DNA of 64,000 bases from Gigaspora margarita (lineage: Eukaryota > Glomeromycota > Glomeromycetes > Diversisporales > Gigasporaceae): assembly GCA_009809945.1 (NCBI GenBank), contig WTPW01000444.1, positions 1 to 64,000 on the forward strand. Direction: 5' to 3'. Below the pieces are notes generated by a model. That model searched no databases, had not been told where the DNA came from, and was given only the letters and a program-made list of their open reading frames with translations. Both the position numbers and the translations under genes were made by a program. Positions 1 to 10,986 of the stretch are shown piece by piece (position 1 is the first letter of the stretch; every line of letters starts with the position of its first letter).

Positions 1-121
1 ATTCAAATTGGACTACTAGATGCCAAGATAATTGCCAAAAACTGTTTTTTGCTTCTTAAATTTTAGGTGTTTTTGCTGAAAAATTTCAAGTATGAACTCT
101 ATACTAGATGTTTGGAGTTCT
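1..121 (+). repeat. Truncated copy of AGGACCC hAT-like MITE
   Basis: The right part of the family that is complete at 3299-3635, 4133-4426 and 52787-53074. It shares the block around GGACTACTAGATGCCAAG and ends with the family terminus near GGAGTTCT. The left part lies outside the window. Confidence 0.75.
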
Positions 122-180
122 ATATTTGGTATGAAAGCCAAAAGTATTATTTTACAAGATAACTAGCAGAAAATGGCATT

Positions 181-600
181 CTTGTATGGGGCAAGGCATC
201 TATACTCAACAGTTATACAAGGTGTTTCAATTTTTTAAATAGCTATAACTTTTTATCTAAGAGGTTTTAAAAAAATCTGACCAGTAACTTTATAGAGCTA
301 TATTAATGCCAAATATCTTTTCAAAATCTCATTATTATAAAAAGTTTTAGCAATTTGAAAATTGAAATTTTATATGTAAATTTATAATTTACATATAAAA
401 TTTCAATTTTCAAACTGCTAAAACTTTTTATAGTAATGAGATTTTGAAAAGATATTTGGCATATATGTAGAGCTGATATAGTTCTATAAAGTTACTAGTC
501 AGATTTTTTTAAAACCTCTTAGATAAAAAGTTATAGCTATTTGAAAAATTGAAACATCTTGTATAACTGTTAAATATAGATGCTTTGCACTATACAAAAA
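181..600. repeat. Foldback (palindromic) element
   Basis: Two arms of about 195 bases meet near position 382. The left arm contains GCAAGGCATC, AACAGTTATACAAG and CTTTTTATCTAAGAGG; the right arm carries their complements in reverse order, ending near GATGCTTTGC. No coding potential is seen. A foldback MITE is the simplest reading. No clear TSD was found. Confidence 0.8.
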
Positions 601-654
601 ACTTTTGTGGATGAATATAATTTTTTATCAATGAAATAACCTGTCCCAAAACAA

Positions 655-960
655 TAGAAAACAACAAAAAAATGAGTTTCTTTAATACACTTTTATTTAA
701 ATTTGATACAAGTAATTTCTATTTTTATTTTGTCATATATGAGCATCTGGAACTGTCTAACTAACTGAGTACTGGACTGTTATGGTAATACAAGATGGGT
801 TGGCAGGAGGAACATGGATCAGAGGGTTTAAATAGGTAATTCCCATAGTTGGATTGCAGGTATGGCAGCTAGTGTGGAACCTTAGGGCGGACTACTTAAA
901 TTAGATACCAAAAGTATACATGTTGCTAGTTGGATTCTCATCAATGTAACAAATGCCGGT
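655..960 (+). mobile_element. 5'-truncated copy of retroposon family R1
   Basis: Matches the 3' end of the fuller copy at 39467-40396: AGAGGGTTTAAATAGGTAA, then a GTTGGATTGCAGGTATGGC-like block, then a conserved GCTAGTTG...TCTCATC end. Only the 3' third is present. 5' truncation is typical of copy-out retroposons. No poly-A tail is visible. Confidence 0.6.
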
Positions 961-976
961 TGACCTCCATGTAGTA

Positions 977-1258
977 GGGTTCTGCAATTTGATTTGATCT
1001 TCAAATATTTGAATCAAATATTTGATCAAATTCAAATTCAAATTTGACTATATTTGATTTGATCAAATTCAAATCTGGCCAAATTTGATTTGATTTGACA
1101 AATATTTGATTTGATAAGAAAATTACTATTAAAAATTCAAATTCAAATCAAATTCAAATCCAAATATTTGAATCAAATCAAATTCAAATCAGGGTCAATT
1201 TGATTTGATCAAATTCAAATTGACCCAATATTTGATTTGATTTGAATTTGAGAAACCC
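977..1258. mobile_element. CAAAT-rich MITE, TA target site
   Basis: 282-bp element flanked by TA on each side, with termini GGGTTCTGCAATTTGATTTG and (reverse) GGGTTTCTCAAATTCAAATC. The interior is almost wholly permutations of CAAAT/ATTTG. A second copy of the same length is at 18343-18624 and a shorter one at 50693-50913. TA duplication suggests Tc1/mariner-type mobilisation. Confidence 0.8.
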
Positions 1259-2007
1259 TACTATGTAGGTTAACCGATGGCCCTAGTATCTTGAATAAAA
1301 TATCCTGTAGAGCTTGGACCCGGATATCTGTTTATCTGTTTTGGGGTATTCTTTTTACAAAAGTTGAATCTGGATAACTGCTAACATTTAATTTGCAGAT
1401 AACTGGATAAATCCTATTAAAGACCAGATAACTCTTATGGATAACCAGATAGTCTACGGATATCCGGATAAACTGGATAACTTCGGGTATCGTAATGACA
1501 AAATAGGTATATAAAATACAAAATTATAGATATAACGAATATTATTAATTATGCTATTTAATTAATTTAACTATACCCTGTTTATGCTAATTAGCGTGAG
1601 ATTTATTTGATGAAAAACTATACCAAAGATGCGCTAAAGCCCTATAGTATTATATACATTTGCCGCTGATTTTAATTTATTCATCTGTTAATAATCACTA
1701 CAAAGCTTTGTATTATTAAAATAAATAAACCGTTGAATAAAGGTTGCACAAACATAGTATCTGATAGATGATCTAGACAAGACGATTCAAAAATGGGCAG
1801 TGAAATAAGGATATGGATTGCATAAAGGATTAATTAATCAATGTATGTAAGTATTATTGTATTGATTGAAATCGTTTTATGTTATTATTGATACTAAATT
1901 TTTTGTAAATTGGTTGGATAGTATACGAAAATTAGTCACGGTATTAGATCAGAAAAAATAAATTATTCTATGCTTCTATATGATCGCATGATGGGGTTTA
2001 CACTTAT

Positions 2008-2139
2008 AATCACTACTTTAATCAGTAAAAAATCTAGTATCTAGCAATGCTTGTTATTTGCTTGTTATTTTCCTGGACTTCCGGGAAAATAACAAGCATT
2101 GCTAGAAACTCAATTTTTTTATTGATCAAAGTAGTGATT
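2008..2139. repeat. Internal hairpin of the hAT-like element
   Basis: Inverted arms begin AATCACTACTTT and end AAAGTAGTGATT. The inner stem pairs ATAACAAGCATTGCTAG with its complement around a TTCCGG centre near 2078. Confidence 0.75.
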
Positions 2140-2208
2140 CCAGTCATGACATCATATAAAACGAAGAATAATACCCTTATTTCGCCACTACGGGAAATAA
2201 CCCAGTAG

Positions 2209-2256
2209 ATCTTTGGCCTGCTGGAGGCCCTTCGGGCCTCCAGATGACCAAAGATT
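2209..2256. repeat. GC-rich hairpin inside the hAT-like element
   Basis: Perfect 10-bp stem CTGGAGGCCC / GGGCCTCCAG with loop TTC, extended outward by ATCTTTGG / CCAAAGAT. By far the most GC-rich stem in the neighbourhood. It resembles a terminator-like or extruding hairpin, but no transcript context is known. Confidence 0.75.
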
Positions 2257-2544
2257 TACCCTTATTCCCATGAAATCAATAGTATGTATCTACCCACGGG
2301 TACCTGTGAATATCCACAGATATCTGCAGATACTTGTTAGGTTATCCTTTTGGAAACTGGCGGATAAGGGTTGTTATCCGTAAGACATTTATAGCATCTG
2401 AATGCACAGTTATCTGTGTGCATATCCAAATATGCGGTTGACGGGTCCAAGCTCTAATATCCTGAGTCCCAAGATGGGCACTTTGAAACCAAAAAAAAAA
2501 TAAAATAATTATATATTTATTAAACAAATTTATTATTTATTAAA

Positions 2545-2622
2545 GCCAGTATAGTAACTTAGAAAAGTTGTTAAATTGTCATTCTTCAAATAGCAGGTCT
2601 AGAATTCAAATCCTACTAGCAA
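2545..2622 (+). other. Degenerate tRNA-like (SINE head) sequence
   Basis: A B-box-like AGAATTCAAATCCTACTA follows an A-box-like TATAGTAACTTAGAAAAG, in the same order and spacing as the tRNA-like head of the R1 copy at 39467. Too divergent to be a functional tRNA. Confidence 0.3.
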
Positions 2623-2767
2623 TACTTTAAAAAAATAGATCTTTATTCTGATAACTGTTTTTTATTAATTAGTTGGGTATATTACTTGTAGTTTTAGTTC
2701 TATTATCTTGAATGGAAGCTTTTGGGCATAGTTATATATTATTATACAAACAAATCCAAAAACTAAA

Positions 2768-2908
2768 AAAACAAAACCCTGTTTGTCAAGTTCAAATAAA
2801 GAGGTAGCAAAGATTTTTGATAGTGCTATTGAAACTAGAATATCAAAAACTAGAGCTAAAAAACCAGATAATAAGACCCTTAAAGAAAGAGTTAGTGTTT
2901 CAAGTTGA
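2768..2908 (+). pseudogene. Possible coding remnant
   Basis: A 46-codon open stretch without a start codon, ending in TGA, with a soluble and coding-like composition (includes KEVAKIFDSAIETRISKTRA). Codon use is less extreme than the surrounding AT-rich DNA. The family is not recognised. It could be an exon or transposon fragment, or chance. Confidence 0.3.
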
Positions 2909-3290
2909 TTAAAATTTTTTAAATTGATTAGTTGTCAATTTAGTAACAACTAATAGTTACATGTTTTTAATAAATTTGATTGGTATAATAAATAATTATA
3001 TATTTTTTGTATTATTTTAAACTATTCTGATTGGCTAAAAAAATTCTGCATCTTAAATTTATTATAAAAAATAATTAATAATTAGTTGGTTAAAAAATTT
3101 TTAATCAATTAGTTAACAAATTGTTAACTAGTTGGTTTTTAACTAATTACTAGAAGGAGTCTACCAACTTGGCCACTAGAATCATACTAGAAAAAAAGAA
3201 CCTATACTATAGAAGTAGATACCAAAAAAAAAACTATAATAGTATCTAATACTAAATAAATTGATCTATTTAGACTAACTGGTTTGAAAG
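2909..3290. other. AT-rich palindromic spacer, no gene
   Basis: Contains nested inverted repeats of TAGTTGGTT/AACCAACTA type (about 3060-3165). On the minus strand it has a tRNA-D-arm-like TGGCCAAGTTGGTAGACTCC ending near 3165. No open frame is convincing. Confidence 0.4.
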
Positions 3291-3298
3291 TTTAAAAT

Positions 3299-3635
3299 AG
3301 GACCCTGGACATCTCTTATATAGATCATAACTGGATTTTGGCCAATTTTGATCTAATTTGCTAAAAATAACAAAATCTATTTACTTTAATAATTCCTAAT
3401 CCAGTGATTAGAATTGAATAAACTTTTTTTTTTAGATGCGCCTCACTGAGAGCTTCATTTTAAAAAAAGTTTATTCACATTGGACTACTAGATGCCAAGA
3501 TAATTGCCAATACCTATTTTTTGCTTCTTAAATTTTATCAAATAATTGTTTAGAATTTTTCGGTTATTCATTTTCAAGGCTGTGTTTTTGCTAAAAATTT
3601 CAAGTATGACCTCTATACTAAATGTCCAGAGTTCT
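3299..3635. mobile_element. AGGACCC hAT-like MITE
   Basis: Inverted termini AGGACCCTGGACAT / ATGTCCAGAGTTCT, flanked by perfect 8-bp duplications TTTAAAAT (3291-3298, 3636-3643). 337 bp, non-coding. Same family as 4133-4426 and 52787-53074. Confidence 0.88.
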
Positions 3636-3799
3636 TTTAAAATATATTAGTATAAAAACCAAAGAGAAAATAAAAGCAAATACTAGGATCAGAGTAAACC
3701 TTACAAGAGCCAAAGTAAATAATAGTAGTAGTTCAAGTCACTTCTGACTGCAAGAGTTGGCTATTGCTATAGCACAAATTACTAAAATATAGATAACTA

Positions 3800-4017
3800 C
3801 CATATCCTATTATGAATAAGCACTCCCTTTTTTAAAATTTTAAACTCAAATAACTTAAAAATTATCTAACCAAACTCAATAAAATTTTTTTTAAATTAAA
3901 CTTTATAAATCTATAAAATTTAAATAAATAAATTTTTATTAAGTTTTATTAAATAATTTTCAAGTTATTTGAGTTTAAAATTTCAAAGAAGGGGTGCTTA
4001 TTTATGATAGGGTATGG
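3800..4017. mobile_element. Palindromic MITE, TA target site
   Basis: 218-bp foldback with termini CCATATCCTATTATGAATAA and, reversed, CCATACCCTATCATAAATAA, flanked by TA (3798-3799, 4018-4019). It sits within the R1 copy, whose sequence resumes on both sides. Tc1/mariner-like by TSD. Confidence 0.82.
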
Positions 4018-4132
4018 TACCTGGGTAGGACAAGTCTACTTTATCAAACTTTTTGTAAGAATAAAGAAATCTAAAAGCTATAGAAAAAAGGATTTAGAGG
4101 ATTTAGACTGACTATATATATACTATAGATAC

Positions 4133-4426
4133 AGAACCCCGAACATTTTTCATATAGAACAACTAGATTTTGGCAAATTTTGATCTAATTTGCTAAAAAT
4201 AACAAAATCTATTTACTTTAATAACTTCTAATCCAGTAATTAGAATCGAATAAACTTTTTTTGTTAGATGTGCCTCACTAAATGCTTCATTTTAAAAAAA
4301 AGTTCATTTAAATTGGACTACTAGATGCCAAGATAATTGCCAAAAACTGTTTTTTGCTTCTCAAATTTTAGATGTTTTTGCTAAAAAATTTCAAATATGA
4401 TCTCTATACTAGATGTCTGGGGTTCT
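4133..4426. mobile_element. AGGACCC hAT-like MITE
   Basis: 294 bp with termini AGAACCCCGAACAT / AGATGTCTGGGGTTCT and a perfect 8-bp duplication ATAGATAC (4125-4132, 4427-4434). Inserted into the R1 copy. Confidence 0.88.
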
Positions 4427-4609
4427 ATAGATACTTTAGTAAAGCAGTTGAGATTAGTTAAGAAGTAGAAGATTAAAGAATTTAAATAGCTAATTTTTAT
4501 AGTTGGGTTGCAGATATAGTAGCTAATATAGAACCTTAAAATAAACTATTTAAATTATATACCAAAAGTGTATATATAGCTAGTTGTACTTTTATCTATA
4601 TATAATTTT

Positions 4610-5270
4610 CAATGAGTAAACTAAGTAAATTCTATGCCCCAAGAGAGCCCCTAAATATAAAGATATCACAATAATTGAACCCATTGTACAAATCAAAATT
4701 TTGGCACTATTGAACATAAGTATAACCTTGTATAAATTTAGATTTTTGTACTAATTAACATATGTGATATCTTCTTATTATCACTGTGAAGGTTCCAATA
4801 AGTGTATTCAGGAGCCCTGCTCCAAGTAAGCACTTTAAAACAATTATTAAAACCTGAACAAACTTTGAAAAATTTTGAACATTTGAACATTTTGAATATG
4901 AACAAGGTTAAAAAAGGCTATAAATAGCCAAAACATACAATATTTCTATAGTGTACTAACCAAAAGACCCAGAATCTAATACAAAATTTCTAACAAAAAA
5001 ACTTACAAAAGATCTAGGTATATTATATAGTAGTAAGTTTAATGTTACAAGAAAAAAATTTAAATATATACATACTATATATATATTTTACATTTATAAT
5101 AAGCAGTCTAAAAGTTAAAAAAAAAACTATATAAGTTTTGTATTTTGTACTGGATATTTTGCAAAAAAATATTAAAAATAAAAATACTTTGGTTAATGTA
5201 TTATAGTAATAGCTTTTTTATCTAATTTTCAAAAAAAAATAGAATTTATCTGTTATAAAAAGAAGTATTA
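4610..5270. other. AT-rich stretch without a gene
   Basis: No open frame, RNA gene or clear repeat boundary seen. It contains weakly inverted ATTTTGGCAC-type segments near 4660-4800. Confidence 0.4.
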
Positions 5271-5278
5271 CTTTATAG

Positions 5279-5398
5279 ATTTCTTAATGCGCAGTAACTG
5301 CATAGTAACTATATAGTTACTATTAAATTAAATAGCAACTATATAGTTACTACGCAGTTACTATGCAGTTATTGCATATTAAGAAATTTAGATTTCTG
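5279..5398. repeat. Short palindromic MITE (AGTTACTA family)
   Basis: Arms TTTCTTAATGCGCAGTAACT and its reverse meet near 5335; the interior is reiterated AGTAACTATATAGTTACT. A diverged copy lies in an intron of gene C (30388-30500). Confidence 0.75.
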
Positions 5399-5955
5399 CT
5401 AAGTATATTATATAAAAAAAAATAAAAATTTATCTATTAAAATTATTAAAATAATCTTGTAATTATATATCCATATAAACAAAAATTTTTTAAATTATAT
5501 TATTTATCTATTTGATTATTTTAATAATTATTTTAATATATTAAAAGCAAACTTTTATAGTTTAAAATGTATCAAAAATATAACTTTTGTTCATATAATA
5601 TGTAAAAATAAGTGTTCATTGCTATGTTTTGGGCAAATATCACAATTTAACTATATAATTAATTATAATAAGTATTTAATATTTTTTATATAATTAAATT
5701 TAAAATTTATTAGTAAATTATAATTATATAATTAATCTTAAAAGGTGTACTAAATTTAGTAAATTAAAAATTACAAAAAATACAAAATTTAAAAAAATTT
5801 TTTTTAGAATAATTTTATTAAAACTTAAAATTGTTAAACAACTTATAAATATTTATCAGGTTTTTGTATATAAAATTTGAGATATAAAATTTCCAGATTG
5901 TTTATAAATTTTTTAAAAATGTACTGAATTTAGTACAAAACAGTAAATCTTATCC
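5399..5955. other. AT-rich stretch without a gene
   Basis: Very low complexity A/T sequence; nothing else supported. Confidence 0.4.
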
Positions 5956-5963
5956 ATTAATTA

Positions 5964-6216
5964 CAGTGTTGGCAAAATATGGACATGGACATTTATGGAC
6001 TATGTCCATATTGTCCATATTATTTTATTGGACATAAGACACTTAGTCCGCATAGGCTACAGCTCCGAAATATTCCGAAATTGAGGCTAATTCTCGGGCG
6101 AAAGTCCGGAATATTCCGAAAATTTCAGCAAAGAAAAGATATGGACATGGACACTATTTGGATTAGTCCATGTCCAAATAAAATTTTTATTGGACATAGT
6201 CCAAATGCCAACACTG
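5964..6216. mobile_element. hAT-like MITE with CAGTGTTGGC ends
   Basis: 253-bp element with termini CAGTGTTGGCA and TGCCAACACTG and a perfect 8-bp duplication ATTAATTA (5956-5963, 6217-6224). The interior reiterates GGACAT/ATGTCC and contains TATTCCGAAA blocks. An 80-codon open frame inside is an accident of the repeats. Related ends occur at 16640-16919. Confidence 0.88.
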
Positions 6217-6224
6217 ATTAATTA

Positions 6225-8685
6225 TTAAAAAAAAAAGAGTTCTTTTTTTATATGTATAAATAATGTGATTTTTTTTAAAATTTCAATTTTTCGCCAGTTA
6301 AGATTGACCCGATTAAGGTAGTCATAGAGAATATCATACAGTACAAAACCTTATACCCAGTGTACTCCATTAAAAATACTAAAAATAAAATTTTTTTTTT
6401 ATATATATTAAAACTAATAATTCAAGTTATAATTTTAGATTATAATTAAAAGTTACAATAAATATATAAAGTATATATTTTTCATTATATAAATTAGTAA
6501 AGATTTAAACATAGATTTTTTTTTTTTTTAAAAAAAAAAAAAATCGCTTGATAATCGATTAATAAAGCCATTCTTTCTTTTTGATTTAATAAACAATATT
6601 AATTATGTAATCAATTTATTTACAAATGACATTGTGCTGAATTCAAATTTAGAATTATATAAAATCCATCAAACTTTATTTTGGATCCGCGGGTTATTAA
6701 TTTTTTTTTTTATTTATATATTTTGATTAAAAAACCCTGAAATTATTTATTATATTGCACATTCTATTTATTTTGATCAGAAAACAATTATTTTTGAAAT
6801 GTATTTAACATTATAGCGAATATCAGATAAAGTATGATATGAAATAAAAAGGTAGCAATTTATTTATACGTGCGTAAGTACGTACGTACGTATGTGATCG
6901 AGAACTTTTTTGCGCATCCAAATAAAGTTGGTGGGTTTTTTTTACATTTTGAATATTACGAGTTATCATGAAGCTCAAAAAAAAAAAAATTTTTTTTTTG
7001 TTACTTCAAAATTTGTAAGACAAATATTTGAAGCTTGTTCATTTTTAACAACACTACACAGCAGATGACGAATAATTTCGAAGGGAAAAAGTGAATCGTA
7101 TAGTATTTGTGAGAATTATCGACGATCTTATTAGGGCATGCTTGCTGCAAAGATTAATTAAGACTTTTATAGCGTAACTAAGATTGCAATAACACTTGGG
7201 ATTTTTTAAATATAAAATCTGACGATAAGCCGCAAATTATAAAAATGACATAATAAATATCACAAAATCACAAAGTAATATAATATCTTAATGTTGTAAT
7301 ATAATATAATATAATAACTTAATGTTGTAATATAGTAATATAAATTATGTAATACTGCAATCTAATATAAGTCTTAAATTCTATATTGTAATAATATAAT
7401 ATACTATATTTTATAAAATAATATAACTAAAAATTTTAAATTATATGCGTACAGTAATTATACATTATATAAAATGTTAATTTTGATATTCTATTAATAA
7501 TAAACTTTAGTTCTTGTGATTTCTGCAATCTAACATTCTTTTTACGGAAAAGAGAGGGTTCGCCAAGATTACTTCTAAAAGAGATGCAAAGTTGCGACTT
7601 TTCGGCAACATCTCTAATAAGACAACAAACTTACCAATATGAAACAGTAATCGAAGCATGACTTGGCACAGTTGGAAAGATTAACAAGTATAATAGTTTA
7701 TAACTAGGGTTTAAATATTTAAGTTTAATTGGTTTATTTCAGATCCGAATATATAAAAATTAATTAAATATGACCCAGGAAAAAAAAAAAGTTTTCGGTC
7801 AATAAAATTTCCGGAATGATAAATTATTTTCATAATTAAAATTTTGATTTTAAACTGAGTGAAAAGTATCATCTAAAATAGTACTAGCAATATTACGGAA
7901 ACAATCAAACTATATTTGACCAAAATTTATTCTATTAAACATATAGGATTAAAAATAAACCAATTCCAGTCGAATTTAGTTATATGGTTGTCGTAATATC
8001 ACTAGTACTACACTACGAATTATAAATGCTAGAGATAAGCTGGATATACCAACTGCCCGAGAGTGTGTATGTACGTTACGTGCGTATCGGTAGTGTATCT
8101 GTATGTTAAAAGTATAATAAGTACAAAATACGTACGTACGTACATACAAAATCAAAATTTAAATCCGTTTAAATCCGTGCTGAATTTACTAAAAATTCAC
8201 AGCCTCAAAGTATATAGATATGCAAATATATATGCAAGGTCGGATCGGATTTAAACCCGATGCAACCTTTACTAATCAGTACGTCGTAATTCGTTGCATA
8301 AATCATGTTATTACAATTATTACAGTATTAAACAGTTTCATTTAGTTTGAGAAGAAAAAAAAATTTTGTTTGTCGTATGCATAGCTACAGGCCAATTTAT
8401 TAGAGGAATAAAGAAGGGTTAATAAAAAAAGGGTCATAAAATATTTTTTTTTTGATTTTTTTTTTTTTTCATAGTAAAACCAATTTGTATGTTCATAGAG
8501 ATTATAAATTCATAATATAAAGATTAAAAAAGATAAAATATTCCCTTGAATCAAATCTTTTAAACCCACATGATAAAAAATATATAAAAACTTCACTTAA
8601 AATAGTAACGATGATAATAAAAAAAATAAATAACACTAATAAAAAAATTAGAATTAAAAAAAAAAAAAAATAAAAAAAAATAAAA
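6225..8685. other. Non-coding flank of the HMG gene
   Basis: No convincing gene. Homopolymer runs occur at about 6512-6543 and alternating TAATATAAT strings at 7260-7440. CG-containing words (ACGTACGTACGTACG at 6871-6891 and again near 8130) look more frequent than in the transposon zones. Confidence 0.5.
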
Positions 8686-8688
8686 AGT

Positions 8689-9882
8689 TCAAAGATAACT
8701 TTGTAAATATAAATCTTGCATTTCAGTACCAATTCTCTCATTCGGTAATCCCTGTGAAAAACTTTGAATCATACAACAATTGTCATAAAATAAATCCACC
8801 GGATATTGTGCAGTTAAAAAATTTAAATTCCAATCAGTTTGATCATTTGTAATATAGTTCAAATTATCTGAATGATCTGATGAATGTACTACAGAATACG
8901 CAAGATTACAATCGTTATTAATTAATTCAGAGGTTGGAGTAGTAAAAGTAATGTTTGAATTAATTGTAAAAGTAGAATTAGAATCTGTAGTCCAAGGATT
9001 ATTCTCAGATGTTGTAACCTTTGGTTTTTCTTTTGGTTGACTAGCTTTTATAGTTTCCGGTGATATAGGAATAAATTCATATACAATATTATTTGTAGAT
9101 TCTCTAGATTTTGATGATTGTCCAATAGATCCATTTTTAGACCTTGATTTATCTTTCTTTATAGTCAAATTTCCTTTTTCTTTATTATGATCCTTTTTAT
9201 TTCCAGTAGAATTTTTTGTAATATCATTATTAATATTGTCTTTTTTCGATTGATTTAAATTTTTAAATAATCGATTATTTGAATCATCATCCTTCTTCTT
9301 TTTCTTAATAGGACATTTTGCATTTCTCCAAATAACTTTAGACCTACCTATTCTTGAAGAAGAATTATTTTTTCTTAATTCTTCCAATTCATCTTTAACT
9401 TGTTTTGCCATATCTTTATAAGTAGCTTTAACGAATTCAGGTTCAGAATTCCAACAAATACTAACAAATTTTGAAAATTCAGTCATTTTTAAATGTGATT
9501 TTAAACCATAACCTTTTTGTTTACTTTCATTATCAATTAAAGATGAAGAAGAAACATCATTAATTGATGTTAAATTCATTAAACCTGATAAATGATCCAA
9601 AAAAGCTTTTCGATAAATTAAGAAAGCATTCGGTCCTTTTAAATTTATTTGAGTTGGATCCCTTTTGGAAATTATATCAGAAACTTTGATCATTGGTGGA
9701 AATGGTGGTTTAATTAATTGTGTAGGCATATCTGAAATTTCTGAAACATCTGAAATATTTGAGGGAGAAACTTTTGCATTTGTTGCATTTGTTGCATTTG
9801 ATAATTTTTCCGCGATTTCATCAGAAAATGAATTTTGAGAAGAGGTAGAATTGAAAAGCATAGTAGACTGAGGAGAAGACAT
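8689..9882 (-). CDS. MATA-type HMG-box protein
   Basis: A 397-residue, intronless and uninterrupted protein. It is a sequence-specific DNA-binding protein of the MATA_HMG family, related to fungal mating-type regulators and expected in the nucleus. Residues about 83-98 (GPNAFLIYRKAFLDHL) form helix 1 of the box. Residues about 132-171 (from KMTEFSKFVSICWNSEPEF to DELEELRK) form helices 2 and 3. The segment between, about residues 99-131, is an unusually long serine-rich insertion. A basic run PIKKKKKDDD near residue 195 may be a nuclear localisation signal. The N-terminus is Ser/Asn-rich with a TNATNA repeat; the C-terminal half is polar and probably disordered. Trp is TGG throughout and the stop is TGA. 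The start is the first ATG of the frame, preceded by AT-rich DNA. Assignment to the family is firm; a role in mating is not shown, since the family is large in arbuscular mycorrhizal fungi. Confidence 0.9.
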   Translation of the reverse strand: MSSPQSTMLFNSTSSQNSFSDEIAEKLSNATNATNAKVSPSNISDVSEISDMPTQLIKPPFPPMIKVSDIISKRDPTQINLKGPNAFLIYRKAFLDHLSGLMNLTSINDVSSSSLIDNESKQKGYGLKSHLKMTEFSKFVSICWNSEPEFVKATYKDMAKQVKDELEELRKNNSSSRIGRSKVIWRNAKCPIKKKKKDDDSNNRLFKNLNQSKKDNINNDITKNSTGNKKDHNKEKGNLTIKKDKSRSKNGSIGQSSKSRESTNNIVYEFIPISPETIKASQPKEKPKVTTSENNPWTTDSNSTFTINSNITFTTPTSELINNDCNLAYSVVHSSDHSDNLNYITNDQTDWNLNFLTAQYPVDLFYDNCCMIQSFSQGLPNERIGTEMQDLYLQSYL

Positions 9883-10604
9883 TGATATAAATAATATAAA
9901 TATTGATAAAATATATATATTATTAAAAAATATATATCTATTTTTTTTTTGTTTCGTTAAATAATAGTATTTTTTTTTTTTTTTTTTACTTTTCGTTTAT
10001 AAATAATTTTTCTTATTTGACTTTAAATTTTTTTTATAAGAACTATATAAGAATAAGGAATAATAACAATATAGTATTTTTATATATATATATCTATGTT
10101 TTTAGCGAAAAAAAAAACAAAAAAAATATATATACAATGAGAATTACTACGCAGTAGCAATTTCACAAGAAGAGACAGGAAGCTAAGTTTATATAATTTT
10201 TCCCTAATATGCAATAAAATTCTCACGTACTTACTTACGTAGGCAATATTTTAGGTATGACACGCAAAGACATGTGAAAAATGAAATTATTCTACGAATC
10301 ATCTAAGTGTTTCTTTGAACAAATGTTCTAAAAAAAATGATGTAAATCTGCCTTTAAAAAAAAACAAATGTTACAATTGATCTTGTTACGGAACAAGCAC
10401 AAATAACAAAGAAATAACAAGAATAACAATAATAGCTTGGTCCGCGTTCCTCGTGACCGTTATCTTTTTCCTAACAGGCTGTATACCTATTTCATCATTA
10501 TACACATTATTTACGTGTCACATTATGTCACTGGCAGATTATACTTTATCCTTTTTTAAAGGAAAACGTAACGCGTCTATATGTAAAAAAAAAAAATTTT
10601 ACAA

Positions 10605-10745
10605 TATCTATTTTAATTATCTATTTAATTTAATTATCTATTTTTTAATTATCTATATTTTAATTATCTATTTTTTAATTATCTATTTAGTTATATATTT
10701 AATTATCTACTTACAATAATTATCTATTTAGTTATTTATTTAGTC
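10605..10745. repeat. Minisatellite of AATTATCTATTT units
   Basis: About ten near-tandem copies of a 12- to 17-base AATTATCTATTT(TTT) unit. The open frame through it is repeat-derived. Confidence 0.8.
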
Positions 10746-10888
10746 ATGTTTTATGCTCTATATCATCATAATATTACAAATCTTTTAAAAAAAAAAATTC
10801 GCTGTACCAACATCTTGCAATTTTACAGATGATTCGCATACAAATTATAGATCGTGATTACATTTATATTGTATAAAAAAAAATTCCC

Positions 10889-10926
10889 GTATAATAATAA
10901 TAATAATAATAATATATAATATATAA

Positions 10927-10985
<59 letters not shown>
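10889..10985. repeat. (TAA)n / (AATAAT)n microsatellite
   Basis: Long runs of AATAAT interrupted once by an ATATAT block. Confidence 0.9.

Positions 10986-10986
<1 letters not shown>

Larger units (their letters stand above)
1308..2456. mobile_element. Non-autonomous hAT-like element
   Basis: 1149-bp element with inverted termini TAGAGCTTGGACCCG and a perfect 8-bp duplication ATATCCTG at 1300-1307 and 2457-2464, the hallmark of hAT transposition. Subterminal zones are packed with GGATA/TATCC motifs (1320-1500 and 2290-2440), probable transposase-binding sites. No transposase reading frame is seen. Confidence 0.85.
3650..4600 (+). mobile_element. Decayed R1 retroposon split by two MITEs
   Basis: Stretches such as CTTACAAGAGCCAAAGTAAA, CAAATTACTAAA and GGGTTGCAGATATAGTAGCT follow the order of the R1 copy at 39467-40396. 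The copy is interrupted by a TA-flanked MITE (3800-4017) and a hAT-like MITE (4133-4426), so R1 arrived first. Confidence 0.65.

Noticed and set aside
5979-6221. 80-codon frame MDMDIYGLCPY...
   Set aside because: It lies wholly inside a hAT-like MITE and translates GGACAT/ATGTCC repeats.
8502-8741. 79-codon hydrophobic frame on the minus strand overlapping the HMG gene end
   Set aside because: It runs through A/T homopolymers in another frame; Phe/Ile-only composition.
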